Assembly (NCBI GenBank): GCA_964247055.1
Contig: OZ176054.1
Location: 8,060,001-8,124,000 of the forward strand
Direction: 5' to 3'
Origin: Paragordius varius
Taxonomy: Eukaryota; Nematomorpha
DNA length: 64,000 nt
The translations under genes were made by a program, and so were the position numbers. Below, piece after piece: positions 12,933-25,440 of this stretch (positions within the stretch are counted from its first letter, which is position 1; each line of letters opens with the position of its first letter). The notes below the pieces were generated by a model, which saw nothing but the letters and a program-made list of their open reading frames with translations, did not search any database and was not told the origin of the DNA.

Positions 12933-13456
12933 ACTAACACTTCCTGACCTTTCTTTTGTCCTGATTTACATATAAAGGTAGAGCTTAATTTGGTAAATTA
13001 CTGTTTTTAAATTATGTTATTTAAAATTAAATTACCAAACGTTGTTATCATGTATTAGAAAAAAAGCTATTTTTTTACAGTTTTGTGACTTCTAGAGTAA
13101 AATGGGACGGCTCCAAAACGAGATTGAAACAAATAGCTGATACAAAAAACAATATATATATATATCAAATTTTTGCTAGTAAGATGCAGTCTAAAAATTT
13201 TTAAAGTTAATTATTAACATTGCCATAATTTACATTTATTTGCCTGTTTCATTAGCGATTTAAGAAAAATTATAGAAAAAAATGGCGGAAAAAAAGTTTA
13301 TAAGGTTTTTTTACAATTTTTCATTTTTTTTAAAAAAATTGTTAAAAGACTAAAGAAAGCATATTTTTATATTCGCCTTCATACTTTAAACACTTCTTAT
13401 TCAAAATTTAAATCGCTCTGGGATATAAACTATTACCAAAGGTAATGGAGTGTTAA
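12933..13456 (-). repeat. Family Q MITE (copy 2)
   Basis: Inverted copy of the family seen at 905-1385. It starts TAACACTTCCTGACCTTTC and ends with a diverged GATATAAACTATTACC block then GTGTTAA. It holds TTGTGACTTCTAGAGT, CATTTATTTGCCTGTTTCAT and AAAAATGGCGGAAAAAAAG, each in reverse relative to copy 1. Confidence 0.6.
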
Positions 13457-13699
13457 AAAATTAATTTGCAACTTTTAGTTATTTCTATTCAAAAACGAAT
13501 CGTTTAAAACCTACTTATATGCGGCCATGACTCCTATTTTTTCAGATTTTGATAGCTAATGTTTTTCACCATTCAGAATAAATAAATCAAAGGCTTTAAA
13601 CCTAAATATAATGTAGAAAACACAATAAGCTGGTTTTATTATTTAGACGATATTGAAAGACAGAATATTTAAATAAAAAAACAAAAATAAATGGTTTAT

Positions 13700-14840
13700 G
13701 GGCCGTCATTCACCCAGTCATTAATTTCCCAATCAAATGAAACATCCTTGTCAATCAAAACGTTTTCCCCATAATCAAAACATTTCCCAATTAATAAAAA
13801 CGGTTTTATTTTTGATGACATTAAAAAAAAGATCTGAAAAACTGTTATCATTATTAAGATATTCAGAAGAACACAATAATTAAATTTTTTTATCTATCCA
13901 ATTTTTTAAACCATTTAATGACCTAAAATCATATTTTTTTATATTTAATCCACATGTCAAATTTTTAAATTATTCAAAAATATTCTAAATCTAATTGGGG
14001 GTTACGAGCTAAATAAATTCAGAATTGAGATCAATATTTGTTCTTGGCATAGTTTATTATTTTCTCCATTCCCAGCCGCAAAGTGTTATAATTTTTTGTA
14101 ATAATAGTTGTTAAATCCGTAAGATAATGAATGATAAACTAAAATCGAATAGAAAATTAAGTGGAAATGATATTTATGAATTGAATTATAAATGATATGT
14201 GAAACCCTTGACCCCAAGTCAAATAGTGTGTCGTACTGATGAGTGCTAGTCTAAGATTGCTATTGACGAAGGACATATATCATTTATAATTTCAATTTAT
14301 AAATATAACTTTCTAATTTTCTCTTTAATATTCGTTTATAATTATATCTAACGGATTTAACAATTGTTATTACAAAACATTATCGATCCGTCATTTACAT
14401 TTACAATATCAATGTTATAATTTTAATTTAAGTGATTTGTATTAATAAATTTTTTATTTAAACATTGTAAATCAGCCAGTTAAAATAAGGAATTATCTAA
14501 ATATGATATTATTATATAAAAAAGATGAACCACGCCAAAAACAAATATTAATGTCAATTATAAATTATTTATCTCAGAAATACCCAAATCAAATTCATAC
14601 CACTTCCTAGTCTAAAACAAAACATTTTTAGAGTCAGTCGTAACGTTTTCCTATTCATTCGAAAGCCAGTTACTCGAAACTTTTTAACCAAACAAAACAT
14701 TTTCCCAACAATCGAAACGATTTCCGAATTAATTGAAACATTTTCCCATTCAATAAAAACATTTTGCCGGATCAATAAAAAGATTTTTTATTTGATGCTA
14801 ATATTAAAAAAAAATAAACTTTCACGACCTTAATCAAAAA
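13700..14840. repeat. Composite repeat: direct ends around a fold-back core
   Basis: Two directly repeated blocks (about 13,727-13,860 and 14,620-14,830) contain degenerate units such as GAAACATTTTCCCA and AATCAATAAAAA followed by TTTTTGATG. Between them, about 14,090-14,380 is self-complementary (for example AATTATAAATGATATGTG against CATATATCATTTATAATT). No protein is encoded; the 68-codon minus frame at 14,569 is an artefact of the repeated units. Confidence 0.5.
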
Positions 14841-15083
14841 GGATTTATTATTTGACACAATTATTTATTGAATTTTTTTTATTATTTAACTGACATAATC
14901 TTATAAAAATATGATCTGCATCTCGATTTAACCTCAAACGTTTCCTATTCATTCTTCCTCTTTAAATACACAATTTACTCTAAAATTTGGAAGTTTTTGA
15001 ACGGAACAACTCATAATTCAGATTAACATTTATCTTTAAAAAATAAATATAACACTCGTGTAAAGGGAATTTATGATATATGT

Positions 15084-15786
15084 AGGGTGACTAGACGTCC
15101 CGCTAAGTTTTAGAAATTTCCTGCTTATTCATCATTTTATAAAAATTTTTTTAGATCCATTTAATTTTTTATAAAAAATTTATATTTTTATCTGTTTAAA
15201 TTTTTTAATCATTAGTTAACTTACAGATCTATATCAATAAATTAAAAATATTTATTATTTCCAACTTTATATCATATGATTATACACTTTGCTTCCTCCT
15301 CCTACTGCCAACCAAAAAGACAAATTATACCACAAATCGGCATCTTATATGTTTACTCCAGAAAATTAAGGTAATATAATATCTTTTTATACTAATATTA
15401 GCTTAAAAATATAAGTACAAAAAGAGGTTGTAAATTCAACGATGAATTAATGAAAGAATTTCCTTTTATCAAAAAAACGAAGAATGAATCATTTGTTAAA
15501 TGTTCGTTATGCGAGGGGGAATTCACCTAAGCACATGGCGGCAAGCATGATATTTAAAAGGATATGGAATGATAGAAACATAAAAAATGTTTAGATATAG
15601 CGGCATCTTCAAAACCGCTTTTATAGAGGAAGAAAAGAATTTGGCACCTGAAGGCGTTTTATCTTTTCACGCCGTTAATCACAATCATTCCTTTAGAACT
15701 ATGGATTGTACCTCACAGGTTATTCGCACCTTATTCAATAAAAAATTTACATGTGCCCGTACAAAGGCTGAAGCCATTGTATGCAT
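15084..15786 (+). mobile_element. hAT transposon, copy 1, 5' part
   Basis: Starts with a hAT-type end, TAGGGTGACTAGACGTCCCG. A decayed N-terminal zinc finger follows at about 15,490-15,560 (FVKCSLCEGEFT, stop, AHGGKHDI), then an open block with LAPEGVLSFHAVNHNHSF and FNKKFTCARTKAEAIV. The coding sequence stops abruptly at 15,786, where another copy starts in the opposite direction. The remainder of this copy continues at 17,422. Confidence 0.75.
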
Positions 15787-17421
15787 AGGGTGGCCAGATT
15801 TTTAAAGGAAAAAGCGGGACAAATTTGAGAAAGAAGGGGGTAGGGGGGTACAACCAAAAATTTTTATACAAAAAATTTATTGTAATATTTATTTATTTTT
15901 AACACAAAAACATTATAAATATAAGAAAATATTATATTTTTTGGTATATTTTTTATTTGAGTGAATACGTTTTAGCAGATTGTCATTTTTTAAAATATTG
16001 TATAAATCTTCACAATTTGTCAAGTTATATTTGACAGATAAAATGGCCTTTAAAGTTACAACATTTAAATTTGATTTTTCCGATGCTCACACCTGATTTA
16101 CTGTGGGAAAAACGCGCTCAGCAGCGTTGGTTCTAAGTAAAGATAGTGCAAATTCCACAAAATAAAATATTTCTAACCATTTCTTTTCTACTGTATTTTT
16201 TTCTGTTGTCCATAATTTAAGCTTTTCATTATTATTAATATATATTTTTTAACTAATGATACTTCAGAAAAAAGATCATTTTCTAAAAGATTCCTTTTTG
16301 GGAATTATTGGGAGATGCAGATGTAATCAAATGATTTTTGAACATCGCACCAATTCTGGATTAATGTTATCCAATGAATCGCATTGTCCAGTCTTCCAAA
16401 TAATATTTACAGTTTGTATAAAACATTTTTATATGGTACAGGATATCTTGGCGATTTATTAAGCCTTGTTTTTCTAAATTATTTATAATATTGCGGATGT
16501 TTGATAAAATTATTTTCTAACCTTTCTTGACAATTGAATTTTAGGTTACTAACTTCATTAGCTACTTCGATTGGCAAAATTTTGTCACCTTCTATCAATT
16601 TAATAATATTTTGAAAAAGAGAAGCTTGATTATGTAGGAACTCTAAACATATTTTTGAAGAATCACTTTTAAAAAACTTTTCCAAAGTTGTAGGACATTT
16701 GTCCTGTGATAAAAAAAAGGATTTTAAAGGATCATACATTTTTAAAATCCTTTCGAGCTGTCAGAAGAGCTAACCAACGAATTTTACAATATCCCAGCAT
16801 TTTATATTGAACTTCTGCATTTTCCTAGAATTTCTTAAGCGACTCACGCGTACCGTGTCAATATAAACCGGAATATATTTTAACAACTATATTTTCCACA
16901 TATAGGGGGTAACAAATCAGCAGCTGTTTGAATAGCGTTGTGTATTATATGCGTTGCACACCCAACACCAATAATGTTTTGATTAAGATTATCTGCTAAT
17001 TTATGAAAAATATTTTTTGTTCCTTTCCTTGCTTTTCCACAGAAGTTCGTATTGTGTTGTCAGCGCAATATGCAATGATTTTGTCTTTTGAATTGTTTTT
17101 TTTCTAGAATATTCATTGAAGTAATAATCATGCCGGAATTTCCACAAGGTAGAGAAATAAAATCTAATTTTAATTTTTACTCCGGTTTCTGGATCAAAAT
17201 ATCTTATTAAAGTGGGTAATATTCTTGTTTCCTTGTGATTTGATGCATCAGAGTATAGCGATATGAAATTAATTTTCAGCAATCTTTTTGTATTTGAGAA
17301 AATGTATGAGGCGAAAGGATGTATGCAATACCTTCAGCCTTTGTACGGACACATGCAAATTATTTATTGAATAAGGTACGAATCACCTATCGATACTAAT
17401 GGAATGATTGTGATTACCAGA
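15787..17421 (-). mobile_element. hAT transposon, copy 2, inverted inside copy 1
   Basis: The left edge is a second hAT end, TAGGGTGGCCAGATTTTT, and the transposase lies on the minus strand. From right to left on that strand: an NHNHS block, then SLYSDASNHKETRILPTLIR with a DDE-fold Asp, then SQDKCPTTLEKFFKSDSSKI and IIKLIEGDKILPIEVANEVS, then the C-terminal dimerisation remnant near 16,000-16,160. The copy is broken by several stops and shifts and lacks its N-terminal part and right end. Confidence 0.75.
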
Positions 17422-18650
17422 AAATTTTAGATTTCTCTACCTGGTGAAAATTCCGACATAACAATAATAAATATTTTAGAAAAAAATAATTTAAAAGATA
17501 AAATCATCGCATATTGCGCTGACAACACCAAGAACTTCGTTGGAAAAGCAAGGAGGGGAACAAAAAATATTTTTCATAAATTAGCAGATAATCTTAATCA
17601 AAACATTATTGGTGTTGGGTGTGCAGCGCATATAATACACAACGCTATTAAAACAGCTGCTGATTTACCCCCTAGATGTGGAAAATGTAGTTGTTAAAAT
17701 ATATTCCCATTTATATAGACATGGTACGCGTTAAAACGCTTAAGATTGGTTTAAATGCAGAAGTTCAATATCAAAAAATGCTTGGATTAAAACTCGTTGG
17801 TTAGCTCTTTGCCAGCTATCGAAAGAATTTTAAAAATGTATGATCCTTTTAAATCCTATTTTAAATCACAGGACAAATGTCTTACAACTTTGAAAAAGTT
17901 TTTTGAAAGTGATTCTTCAAAAATATGGTTAGAGTTCCTACTTATTCGAGCTTCTCTCTTTCAAAATGTTATTAAATTGATAGAAGGTGACAAAATTTCG
18001 GCAATCGAAGTAGCCAATTAAGTTAATAACCTAAAATTCCAATGTCAAGAAAGGTTAGAAAATAATTATATAGCATTAACCATCCGCAATATTATAAATA
18101 ATACAGTAAAACAAGGCTTAATAAGTCGCCAAGATATCCTGTACACTGTAAAGATTATTTAAAAGATTGGACGGTGCAATTCAATGAAATTGATCATTTT
18201 CATTGGATAACATTAAAACCAGAAATTGGTGCGATGTTTAAAATCATTTAATTCATCTGTATCTCCCAAAAATCTTTCAGAACATGATCTTTTTTAAGTA
18301 TCATTAAAAATATATCAATAATGAATAACTTAAATTAAACAGAGAAAAATACAATAGAAAAGAAATGGTTACAAATATTTATCATTTTGAAACAAACTAT
18401 GTTCTATACAATAATATTTTAAAATTGTGGAATTTGTCCTATCTTTACCTGGAACCAAAGCTGCCACTGAGCGCGTTTTTTCCACAGTACAGGTGTGAAC
18501 ATCGGAAAAATCAAATTTAAATGTTGAAACTCTAAAGGCCATTTTATCTGTCAAATATAATTTGACAAATTCTTGGGAAAACTTCCACAATATTTTAAGA
18601 AATGATGAAAACGCATTCCCTCAAATAACAAATATACCAAAGAATAAAAT
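17422..18650 (+). mobile_element. hAT transposon, copy 1, 3' part
   Basis: Resumes in plus orientation at an ILDFST-like block, then NIFHKLADNLNQNIIGVGCA, AAHIIHNAIKTAADL, SQDKCLTTLKKFFESDSSKI and IIKLIEGDK-like text. It finishes with the hAT C-terminal signature AATERVFSTVQV and LNVETLKAILSVKYNL (about 18,460-18,560). About 50 codons are missing between 15,786 and 17,422 relative to copy 2. No clear right terminal repeat is visible. Confidence 0.7.
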
Positions 18651-19208
18651 ATTTTTTATATTTATATGTATTTCTGTTAATAAATATTACAAATAAATTA
18701 ATTTAGCATAGAAACACCCAAATTATTTTAAGAGTAAATTTGACATGTTTAAGCCGATATATGAAATGTTTGTGGTTATATATGAAGTGTAAATGTATTA
18801 CACATAAAAAATTTCATAGAGGTCAGTTAATGATTGTGCAATATTCGAGTTGAAAATATTAAAAATTCAATTATATTGTGCTATCTAAATAGAATCTTAT
18901 TAATGAGATAGTGATCTTGTTTTGATATTTATCATCAAAAATAGAACCGTCTCCATCAATTTTTTATAATTATGTTTGGGTAAAAAATGTTTTGATTGCC
19001 AATGAAATCTGGTTTGGAAGAACGCTTCGCTTGACTGGGAAAATATTTTTTTAGACTGGGATAAATATTTAAATTTAAACATTTAAAAAAAATGCTTTAA
19101 ACATATAGTAAATACCGTGTTTTGAACTTTAAATTCCAAATATGTTTGCGTAAATTAATTGGTAAATTTGTAGTCAATAAAATTTATTTATCATATATTA
19201 ATAACAAT
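18651..19208. other. Spacer with repeat debris
   Basis: Contains a short family T fragment near 18,720 (AGAGTAAATTTGACATGTTT). Otherwise AT-rich with no gene seen. It forms the 3' flank of the rhodanese gene. Confidence 0.4.
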
Positions 19209-19657
19209 TTAATTCTCTGCATCATTTTTATATTTTTTCCACTCATCAAAACCACCCTCATAATGTTTTACACTATAAATAGATAAAAAATTACTTTTTA
19301 TAACCCAATGATTGTGCCAGTTTTAAGGCGTCCAAACTTCTTCGACCTTTAGCACAATGAAATATAATTTCAGAATCTTTTGAAAATTTATGATCCATAA
19401 ATTCACCACATTTCAACGCAAATTTTATAAATTTTGCTATAATATTAAAAATATATACTAGGGATATTAATGGAGCCAGGAATAAGGCCAGAATGAATTA
19501 ATTCCTCAGGAGTTCGAACATCCACTATTATAGGCCTCTTTTTTTCGTTTAATATTGTCTTAAATTGGTCATAGTTCACAGTAACTTCTGAAACATTGGT
19601 AGTAGAAAAATATCTATAAGCATGTGCTTTGCGTACGTGCGCTAATAAGTTTCGCAT
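19209..19657 (-). CDS. Single-domain rhodanese (sulfurtransferase), likely mitochondrial
   Basis: Three exons on the minus strand (19,657-19,459; 19,436-19,295; 19,272-19,209) encode 134 aa. Both introns are exactly 22 nt with GT-AG ends. The rhodanese fold is clear: IIVDVRTPEELIHSGLIPGS (residues 43-62), then the active-site loop CAKGRR with catalytic Cys94, then GYKNVKHYEGGFDEW near the C-terminus. Family members transfer sulfane sulfur from thiosulfate or persulfides. The first 20 residues (MRNLLAHVRKAHAYRYFSTT) are basic and free of acidic residues, which suggests a mitochondrial presequence. The ATG is chosen because the basic leader leads straight into the domain. It resembles the small animal TSTD / heat-shock 67B2 type, but the exact orthologue is not assigned. 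A family P MITE begins about 120 bp upstream. Confidence 0.88.
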
Positions 19658-19779
19658 GATGTTTTATAACAGACACACCGAAGAAAATTGACACTTTCAC
19701 AGTGCACACAAAGAATATTTTGTATATTCTGATAGATACTATAAGTGGTGTTTTTGCCTTTAACCAAGGGATAGAAAAA

Positions 19780-20412
19780 GAGTCAACGTGACATGTGTCC
19801 AATGAAATTGAAAAATAGTACAAAATAAATCGCTTTTTCTATTTCTATCAATGTTAGTGTAATTTAAATAAAAATTAGGTTTAATTTTACCTTGAAATTA
19901 TGTGAAGACGATATTTTGCAAAAATTTTGTAAAAAAATGGCGTCGAAGTAGTTTGACATGGAACTTTTTTTCAGAAAAAAATTTATTTATATAAATTTTA
20001 TTAGGATAGAAGCATAAATTTAAATTGGGACCGTTAATTTCAGTAGTTTTTTGAAAATCCTAACTTAAATTTAGTCTGGGGTATTTGGACACCCCAATTT
20101 GAATCGAAGTGTTAAAGCTAAAATTAAAGTCAAGATTTATATAAATCACATCTACATTAATAAAAAGAGAAAGTATATTTTATTATATTTTACGACTTAA
20201 CTAGTTGTGTTGACTAATTAATTACCTTTGGTTTTTACTGCAAAATAAGTAAAAGTTAATAAAATTTTTTATATTTTGGTTCATTAATGTTATAAGTGGA
20301 AACTTTTGCCATGGCTTCATTTTTAGAAGTTTTTGATTTTTAACTGGCCTGGGCATCTAACTGGATTTCGAATCGAAGGACTTAAATGAATGTTTTTGTA
20401 TCCAAGTGTTAA
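19780..20412. repeat. Two family P MITE copies in opposite orientation
   Basis: A minus-oriented copy (about 19,780-20,115) contains ATGGCGTCGAAGTAGTTTGA and ends CAATTTGAATCGAAGTGTTAA. A plus-oriented, 5'-truncated copy (about 20,116-20,412) ends GAATCGAAGGACTTAAATGA then CCAAGTGTTAA. The first lies just upstream of the rhodanese gene in the same transcriptional direction, with its 3' end missing. Confidence 0.65.
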
Positions 20413-20459
20413 AATTTATATTTTTTAAAAAAACTTTGATAAACCGTATTTTATGATTT

Positions 20460-20950
20460 TGGGACATGATGAAAACGGGAAATCATCTTTAAGGAAACTA
20501 TACACTTTTTCCATAACAATATTCTAATCAAATATCTGAAATGACTGAAATTTTTATCATCATATTATTTAGAAAAACTTTTTTACAAGGTAATAAAGTG
20601 ATTTCATACCGTATCATGCAAAAACCATAAAATACGGATCATCATTGCTAAAAATTAAATTTTAATAGATATTTTCCATTTTTACAATATATATTTAATT
20701 GTCATATTTACGACATATATCATTAAAATTCTAATAGCATTCGGCATTTTTCCGAGAAAACTAACCCATTTAAAAGGAGGAGGGAAACAAAAATTTGAGA
20801 CTTCTAAAGCCCACATCTAAAAATTATAACTTTATGAAAATATTTTAAATAATAATTTTTCGAAAGAAGTCTGTTTTTACCAAAAAAAATTATTTCCCAT
20901 AATATGCTTAAATTTTGTCGTTCGACTTGTAACGATTATTTTTATCGACA
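20460..20950. repeat. Family R MITE fragment
   Basis: The inner part of family R, with AACTAACCCATTTAAAAGG and AGCCCACATCTAAAAATTAT matching the 12.5-kb copy. Ends are not clear. Confidence 0.45.
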
Positions 20951-21920
20951 GTTCAGGACCTTATATCGCAAAAAATATTTTTAGCATTCGGCCAAATTTA
21001 AAAATATGCTTTTTTTGCCTTTAACACTTCATAAACTTTTGGTGTTTATCCGAGAGCGATATAAAATCTGAATATCTTAAAAGTATTTAGGTATTAGGCC
21101 GGATTTAAAAATATGCTTTTGCCTTTTAGGCGCATAATACAATAAATTTTTTCAAAAATATGCAAAATTATAAATATATCCTCATCTCAAACTTTTTCGC
21201 CCCCGTTTATTTTAATTTTTTAAATGGTAATAAAATAGGAAAATAAAACTATATGGTTAGAAAATTGTATATAATTAGTTTTAGTTAGATTAAGATTTTA
21301 TAAAAAACGTTATATCTATTTATTTTAAAATTAGATGTTTAGTTTAACTGTTTTGGGGCTGTTACAATTTTAGACTCTGGAAGATATAAAACTGTAAAAA
21401 ATATAACCTTCTTTATCTAATACGGGAGAACAATATTAGATAATTATATAAACTAAAATATCTAAAACAGTAATTCATTTGCCAGATTTTTTGGAATATA
21501 AATCAACCCGAATATATGGCGGACAAAAAATAAAAGATGAAGAGCCCATGATACAATAAAGATTATTAAAATTGTAAAAAATACTCATCTCATACTTTTT
21601 CGTCGTTTATTCGTAGAACAGGCAATAAATGTGTTTTATGATTGAAAAGTATAAATAACTAACTTTGGAAAGCCTTCAAATGACTATTTACCGGGAAATT
21701 TTTGATATTTATTTATTTCAATATGAGCTCTTTGTTTCAATCGTGTTATGTATGGATTCGGAACTCTAGAAGTTAGAAAACTGTAAAAATTTAAGTTTTT
21801 TTACTAATAAAGAAGTAATTAAATTTTAATCAAAACTTTCTAAACAATAGTTTTTACCACTTTAGCTCTAAGGTGGAAAACTACCCCAACATCGAATAAA
21901 AAATGAAAATGTAACGAGTG
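20950..21920. repeat. Family Q repeats, tandem or nested
   Basis: At least two overlapping stretches of the family Q sequence, with repeated GGTATTAGGCCGGATTTAAA-like and CTCATCTCAAACTTTTTCGC blocks. It ends near ATGAAAATGTAACGAGTGTC. Boundaries are approximate and there is no coding sequence. Confidence 0.45.
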
Positions 21921-22318
21921 TCAAACTACTGGTATAAAACGAAAAATATCATGAGATGCTGATACATTTATCTATCAGAAATATATATAATATTTTATAG
22001 ATTTTATGTATTGATTCCATACAAGCGTCGTATCTGAAATTTTATCGACTCTCTAACGCAGCGGTACTTAAACCGCGGCCCTAAAATTGATTTTTGTGAC
22101 CCTGAATTATGTATTATAGTTTTTGATGTATTATTTTGAATATAATTATCTGCATAGTAGTACAGTTAAATTTTTTTTCGGTATTATATGGTTAATGGTT
22201 CTTGAGCCAGAAATATTTTTTGAGGCCCTTTAAATTTTGGTCAGTACCGATCTATCGTATGCACTATTTAATGGAATTTATTAAAATAGACAGATGGAAT
22301 CATATGAAATTTTGTTTT

Positions 22319-22700
22319 CTAGATTTTGCGTGAGCAAATTTTTAATTTTTTTTTATCCATTTGATCCGCCATCTCCGCTTTAATTTTTAGTAACGATAAA
22401 GTTCTCAACTTTTTTTCAGCCATCATGCTTCTAATATAATTTTTTATAATTTTTAACTTTGAAAATGAACGTTCCGCTGTAGCAACAGGGACTGGTAAAG
22501 TCAAATACAATAACAGCTGTTAGAACTTCGTCACGAGCTGAAATAAAATTATTGGCCACCAGATAATTAATAGCTCTCTTTGCCCTCATTGTTTATTTGA
22601 GCGATCTCATTCTTAAGTGACACCATCCAAATAGGAAAATATTCACTTAAATTGTTTGAATAAATTTTAATTTTAGCTGAATTGTTAATCTGATTTCACT
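22319..22700 (-). pseudogene. hAT transposase C-terminal remnant (ZMYM-like type)
   Basis: A minus-strand frame reads LTLPVPVATAERSFSKLKII then RSMMAEKKLRTLSLL, the C-terminal dimerisation region of the hAT group whose members resemble zinc finger MYM-type proteins. Upstream (up to about 22,700) decayed frames continue with YFPIWMVSLKNEIAQIN. The N-terminal and catalytic parts are absent, so this is a fragment. It differs from the hAT pair at 15-18.6 kb. A GCGGCCC patch at about 22,075 may be its terminus. Confidence 0.75.
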
Positions 22701-22709
22701 CATTTTAGT

Positions 22710-23960
22710 TATTTTTTATGAAAGCAGAAAAGAAAACACATCCAATACATTTTAAAACCCGCAAAATCTTTTTTTTAATTAAAAAATTATAATCCAAAAT
22801 TTTATTGAAAACATTCGCTCTAAACTTATCATCTAAATCAGAATATCCATGGGCATCGGCAAGTTCGTTAATATGTCTTTTATTTGTTAAGAAAAAAATT
22901 CAGTCGCCCCTGGTTGTGAAGAAAAATATCCATTTCCTTATTAAGAAAAATATAATGTTTAAAAGGATTATATTAAAAAGTAAAGTATATTATTGCAAAT
23001 GTTATTTATAGAATGAAATTCTTTATTAGTTTGATATTTTAATAACAGAGGGAAAAAATTACCTCTATTAGAATTTTGCTTGAAATCATAAAATTGAAAT
23101 TCCAATAAAAGATAACAAATTCATAGCGTTTAATAATTTTACGACTTGAAAATTTATAATCACTTTTGTGTCAACCATCCATCATTTATTTATTTTTTAA
23201 AACTATTTTTTCATTTTTTTTTTCAATGTGTTAATTGGAGATAAAGATGGAATATCATAATGAAAAAAATGCATTTTTTCGCTCTTCGTTTCAATCGATA
23301 ACAATTTATATATTGTAATAATACAATCAAGCAATCTTTACTTACATATTCAGTAAATAAAAAAGTTAATAGTCCCGCAAGCCCAAAAATGTTAATGAAA
23401 TAAAGGCCTGTGTTTTGTCTAGTACCCCCCGCACTGCTCTCCCTAGCTCCCCTTAGCTTCGCCACTGACCCAAGCGTGTTAAGCGATAGTTTATAAAATC
23501 ACAAGAGAAATTATTGAGCCTCTGACATTATACCCCGATATCGCAATTATTAATAGGTAAAAACACAAATAAAAACAATCAAAAATATTTAATTTGGTTA
23601 CATTAAATGTGTGCAACGAGCGAAATTCTAAATTTTGCAATTAGCAAACATCAACACGCAGCCCTCCGATTTATGTGCCGCCCGCGTAGAATTTGAAAAT
23701 TAATATTTCTAAAAATTTTCTAAATTAGTTTATCCTATAAAGAACTAAAAAAATTTATTATTGCGTTTGATTTTTGCAGTCTTATGTTTTAAATGCTCAA
23801 ATAATTTCGAATGCGGCCCGCGAAGTGTTTCGGGTCGCATATGGATTATAACAAACCCATATTTTTACAAATTACTTCTCTACGCCTTTATAATTTATTT
23901 TTGTTAGAATATAAAAGCTTTAATATTAAAATTTTGGAACACACTATTCCAAATATTAAA
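22710..23960. other. Repeat debris upstream of the membrane-protein gene
   Basis: No gene seen. Patches of higher GC, GCTCCCCTTAGCTTCGCCAC (about 23,446) and GCGGCCCGCGAAG (about 23,813), look like hAT-type termini. The 80- and 97-codon frames here have no family features, and the plus one overlaps exon 1 of the next gene in another frame. Confidence 0.4.
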
Positions 23961-23964
23961 ATAT

Positions 23965-24873
23965 ATGAAGATGTTGTTTTTAGCAATTATATTGCACACT
24001 ACTTTTGTCAGTGGAAATGGAATCAAACAAAAGGGTATACTCTTACTAAATCATTAATGAAACATGCGGATATGTTTATATTTATCATGTACTTTTATAG
24101 CTGAAAACTGGTTAAATAACGCAACAGTAGAATCAAGTTACCGCATTACAAATGCTACCAGATCTAATCATTATAATAACAACAACCAATCAAATTTTGC
24201 AGGCCCAAAGAATTTTACAGTAATCCGTCCCTTGACATCGCGTATAGTTGTGAGATCCGGGAAAGAGGCAAGACTCGAAAAAAGTTTGGGATTAGTGCAT
24301 AAAGATATTCATTTACACAATCAATATCAATGGGTGGATCCTGATCTTAAAAACACCTTCAAAACCATAATCAAAGATAAAAACTTTATACTAATCCTTA
24401 TTGGTGTATTGGGATGCATAGCCCTCATAATTGTGTCAGCCATTATGTTTTTGGGTGCAAAACGGTTACGTCGACATCACTGTGGTCATTTGGAAATCCC
24501 ACGTCAAGCTCTGACAGATTGCATGAGTTGTATAGCTAATGCAAATAGTAGGTTAACCCACCGTCTTAATGCAAAACGGAATAATTCAACAGTCAGTGGA
24601 TGGTCCAGATCAGGAGCACCTAGCTCTCATGTGTTTGGCAGACTCGGGGCAAATATTAAAACTAATAATAATGATAAAATTAATAATAATCCAACTTCAA
24701 CCAACACTAATTTACATAACGATGAACTTGAAGAGGAAAATGAATTTATGATAAATAGCCCTACTGTATTTAGCGGGGAACGATTTCGGCATAAACGTGG
24801 GATAAAACATTTGCCTTGGACAACCTTTCACAAAGTATGTTTTTTTGTTATAAGGTTTGTAATAAAAGGGTGA
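23965..24873 (+). CDS. Orphan single-pass (type I) membrane protein
   Basis: Exon 1 (23,965-24,034) encodes a signal peptide, MKMLFLAIILHTTFVSG. A 66-nt GT-AG intron (24,035-24,100) joins in phase to exon 2 from 24,101. The protein is about 280 aa. It has a short ectodomain with three N-glycosylation sequons (Asn30, Asn41, Asn61), one membrane helix at about residues 119-141 (NFILILIGVLGCIALIIVSA then IMFL), a basic stop-transfer (AKRLRRHH), and a cytoplasmic tail with Cys, Ser and Asn-rich stretches. I do not recognise the family. The 3' end is uncertain. The frame stops at 24,873, but a GT-AG span of 20 nt (24,835-24,854) could instead join to a frame ending at 25,022, giving 323 aa. The N-terminal assignment is firmer than the C-terminus. 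Confidence 0.7.
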
Positions 24874-25440
24874 ATGCCTTATGCATTATGCCTATAAAAT
24901 ATAGCCTCACCCCTAAATTAAAAAATAACAATATAAGCTGTATGCAATCTATTTCAAATCAAAAATTCCATTTTATAAAATGCCAAAAAATGTTACCGAT
25001 ACTAATGCCGATTTTAGATTAAAAACAAATAAAAAAGTTTTGTGAATGCTTTTTGCCTTATCAGGAGTCATATCACACATATTTGTAGTTTATATAGTCC
25101 TCGTACTTAACTGAAAAACCGGAAGCCTGTGTACTCGAAAAAATCGCATAGAATATAACGCACGAAAATTTTATTCGATAAAATTTTAAATTTTTTTAGA
25201 TTCCTTAGCTATTTGAGAAAAATATTATCTTTTTCAATCGAGGGCTTCCGATTAATTTTTTTAGGACCTTATATATTGCAATATAATTATTTTCTTTTAT
25301 ATCCTTAAATTCTGAACGATATTATAATGATTTTATTTATTAGAACGCAAATTCACCAATGAAAAGTTCCTTATTTTACAGGGTAATATATTTAAATTTT
25401 TTATAAAAAATACTTTTTGCAAAATTGATAAATATACCCT
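24874..25440. other. Spacer, possible 3' end of the membrane-protein gene
   Basis: The first 150 bp could be coding if the 20-nt intron is used (stop at 25,022). The rest is AT-rich with no gene seen. Confidence 0.35.

Noticed and set aside
16256-16462. A 68-codon plus frame
   Set aside because: It is antisense to the C-terminal half of hAT copy 2.
24816-25022. A separate 68-codon plus frame
   Set aside because: It overlaps exon 2 of the membrane-protein gene in another frame. Only its part after 24,855 could be real, as an alternative last exon.
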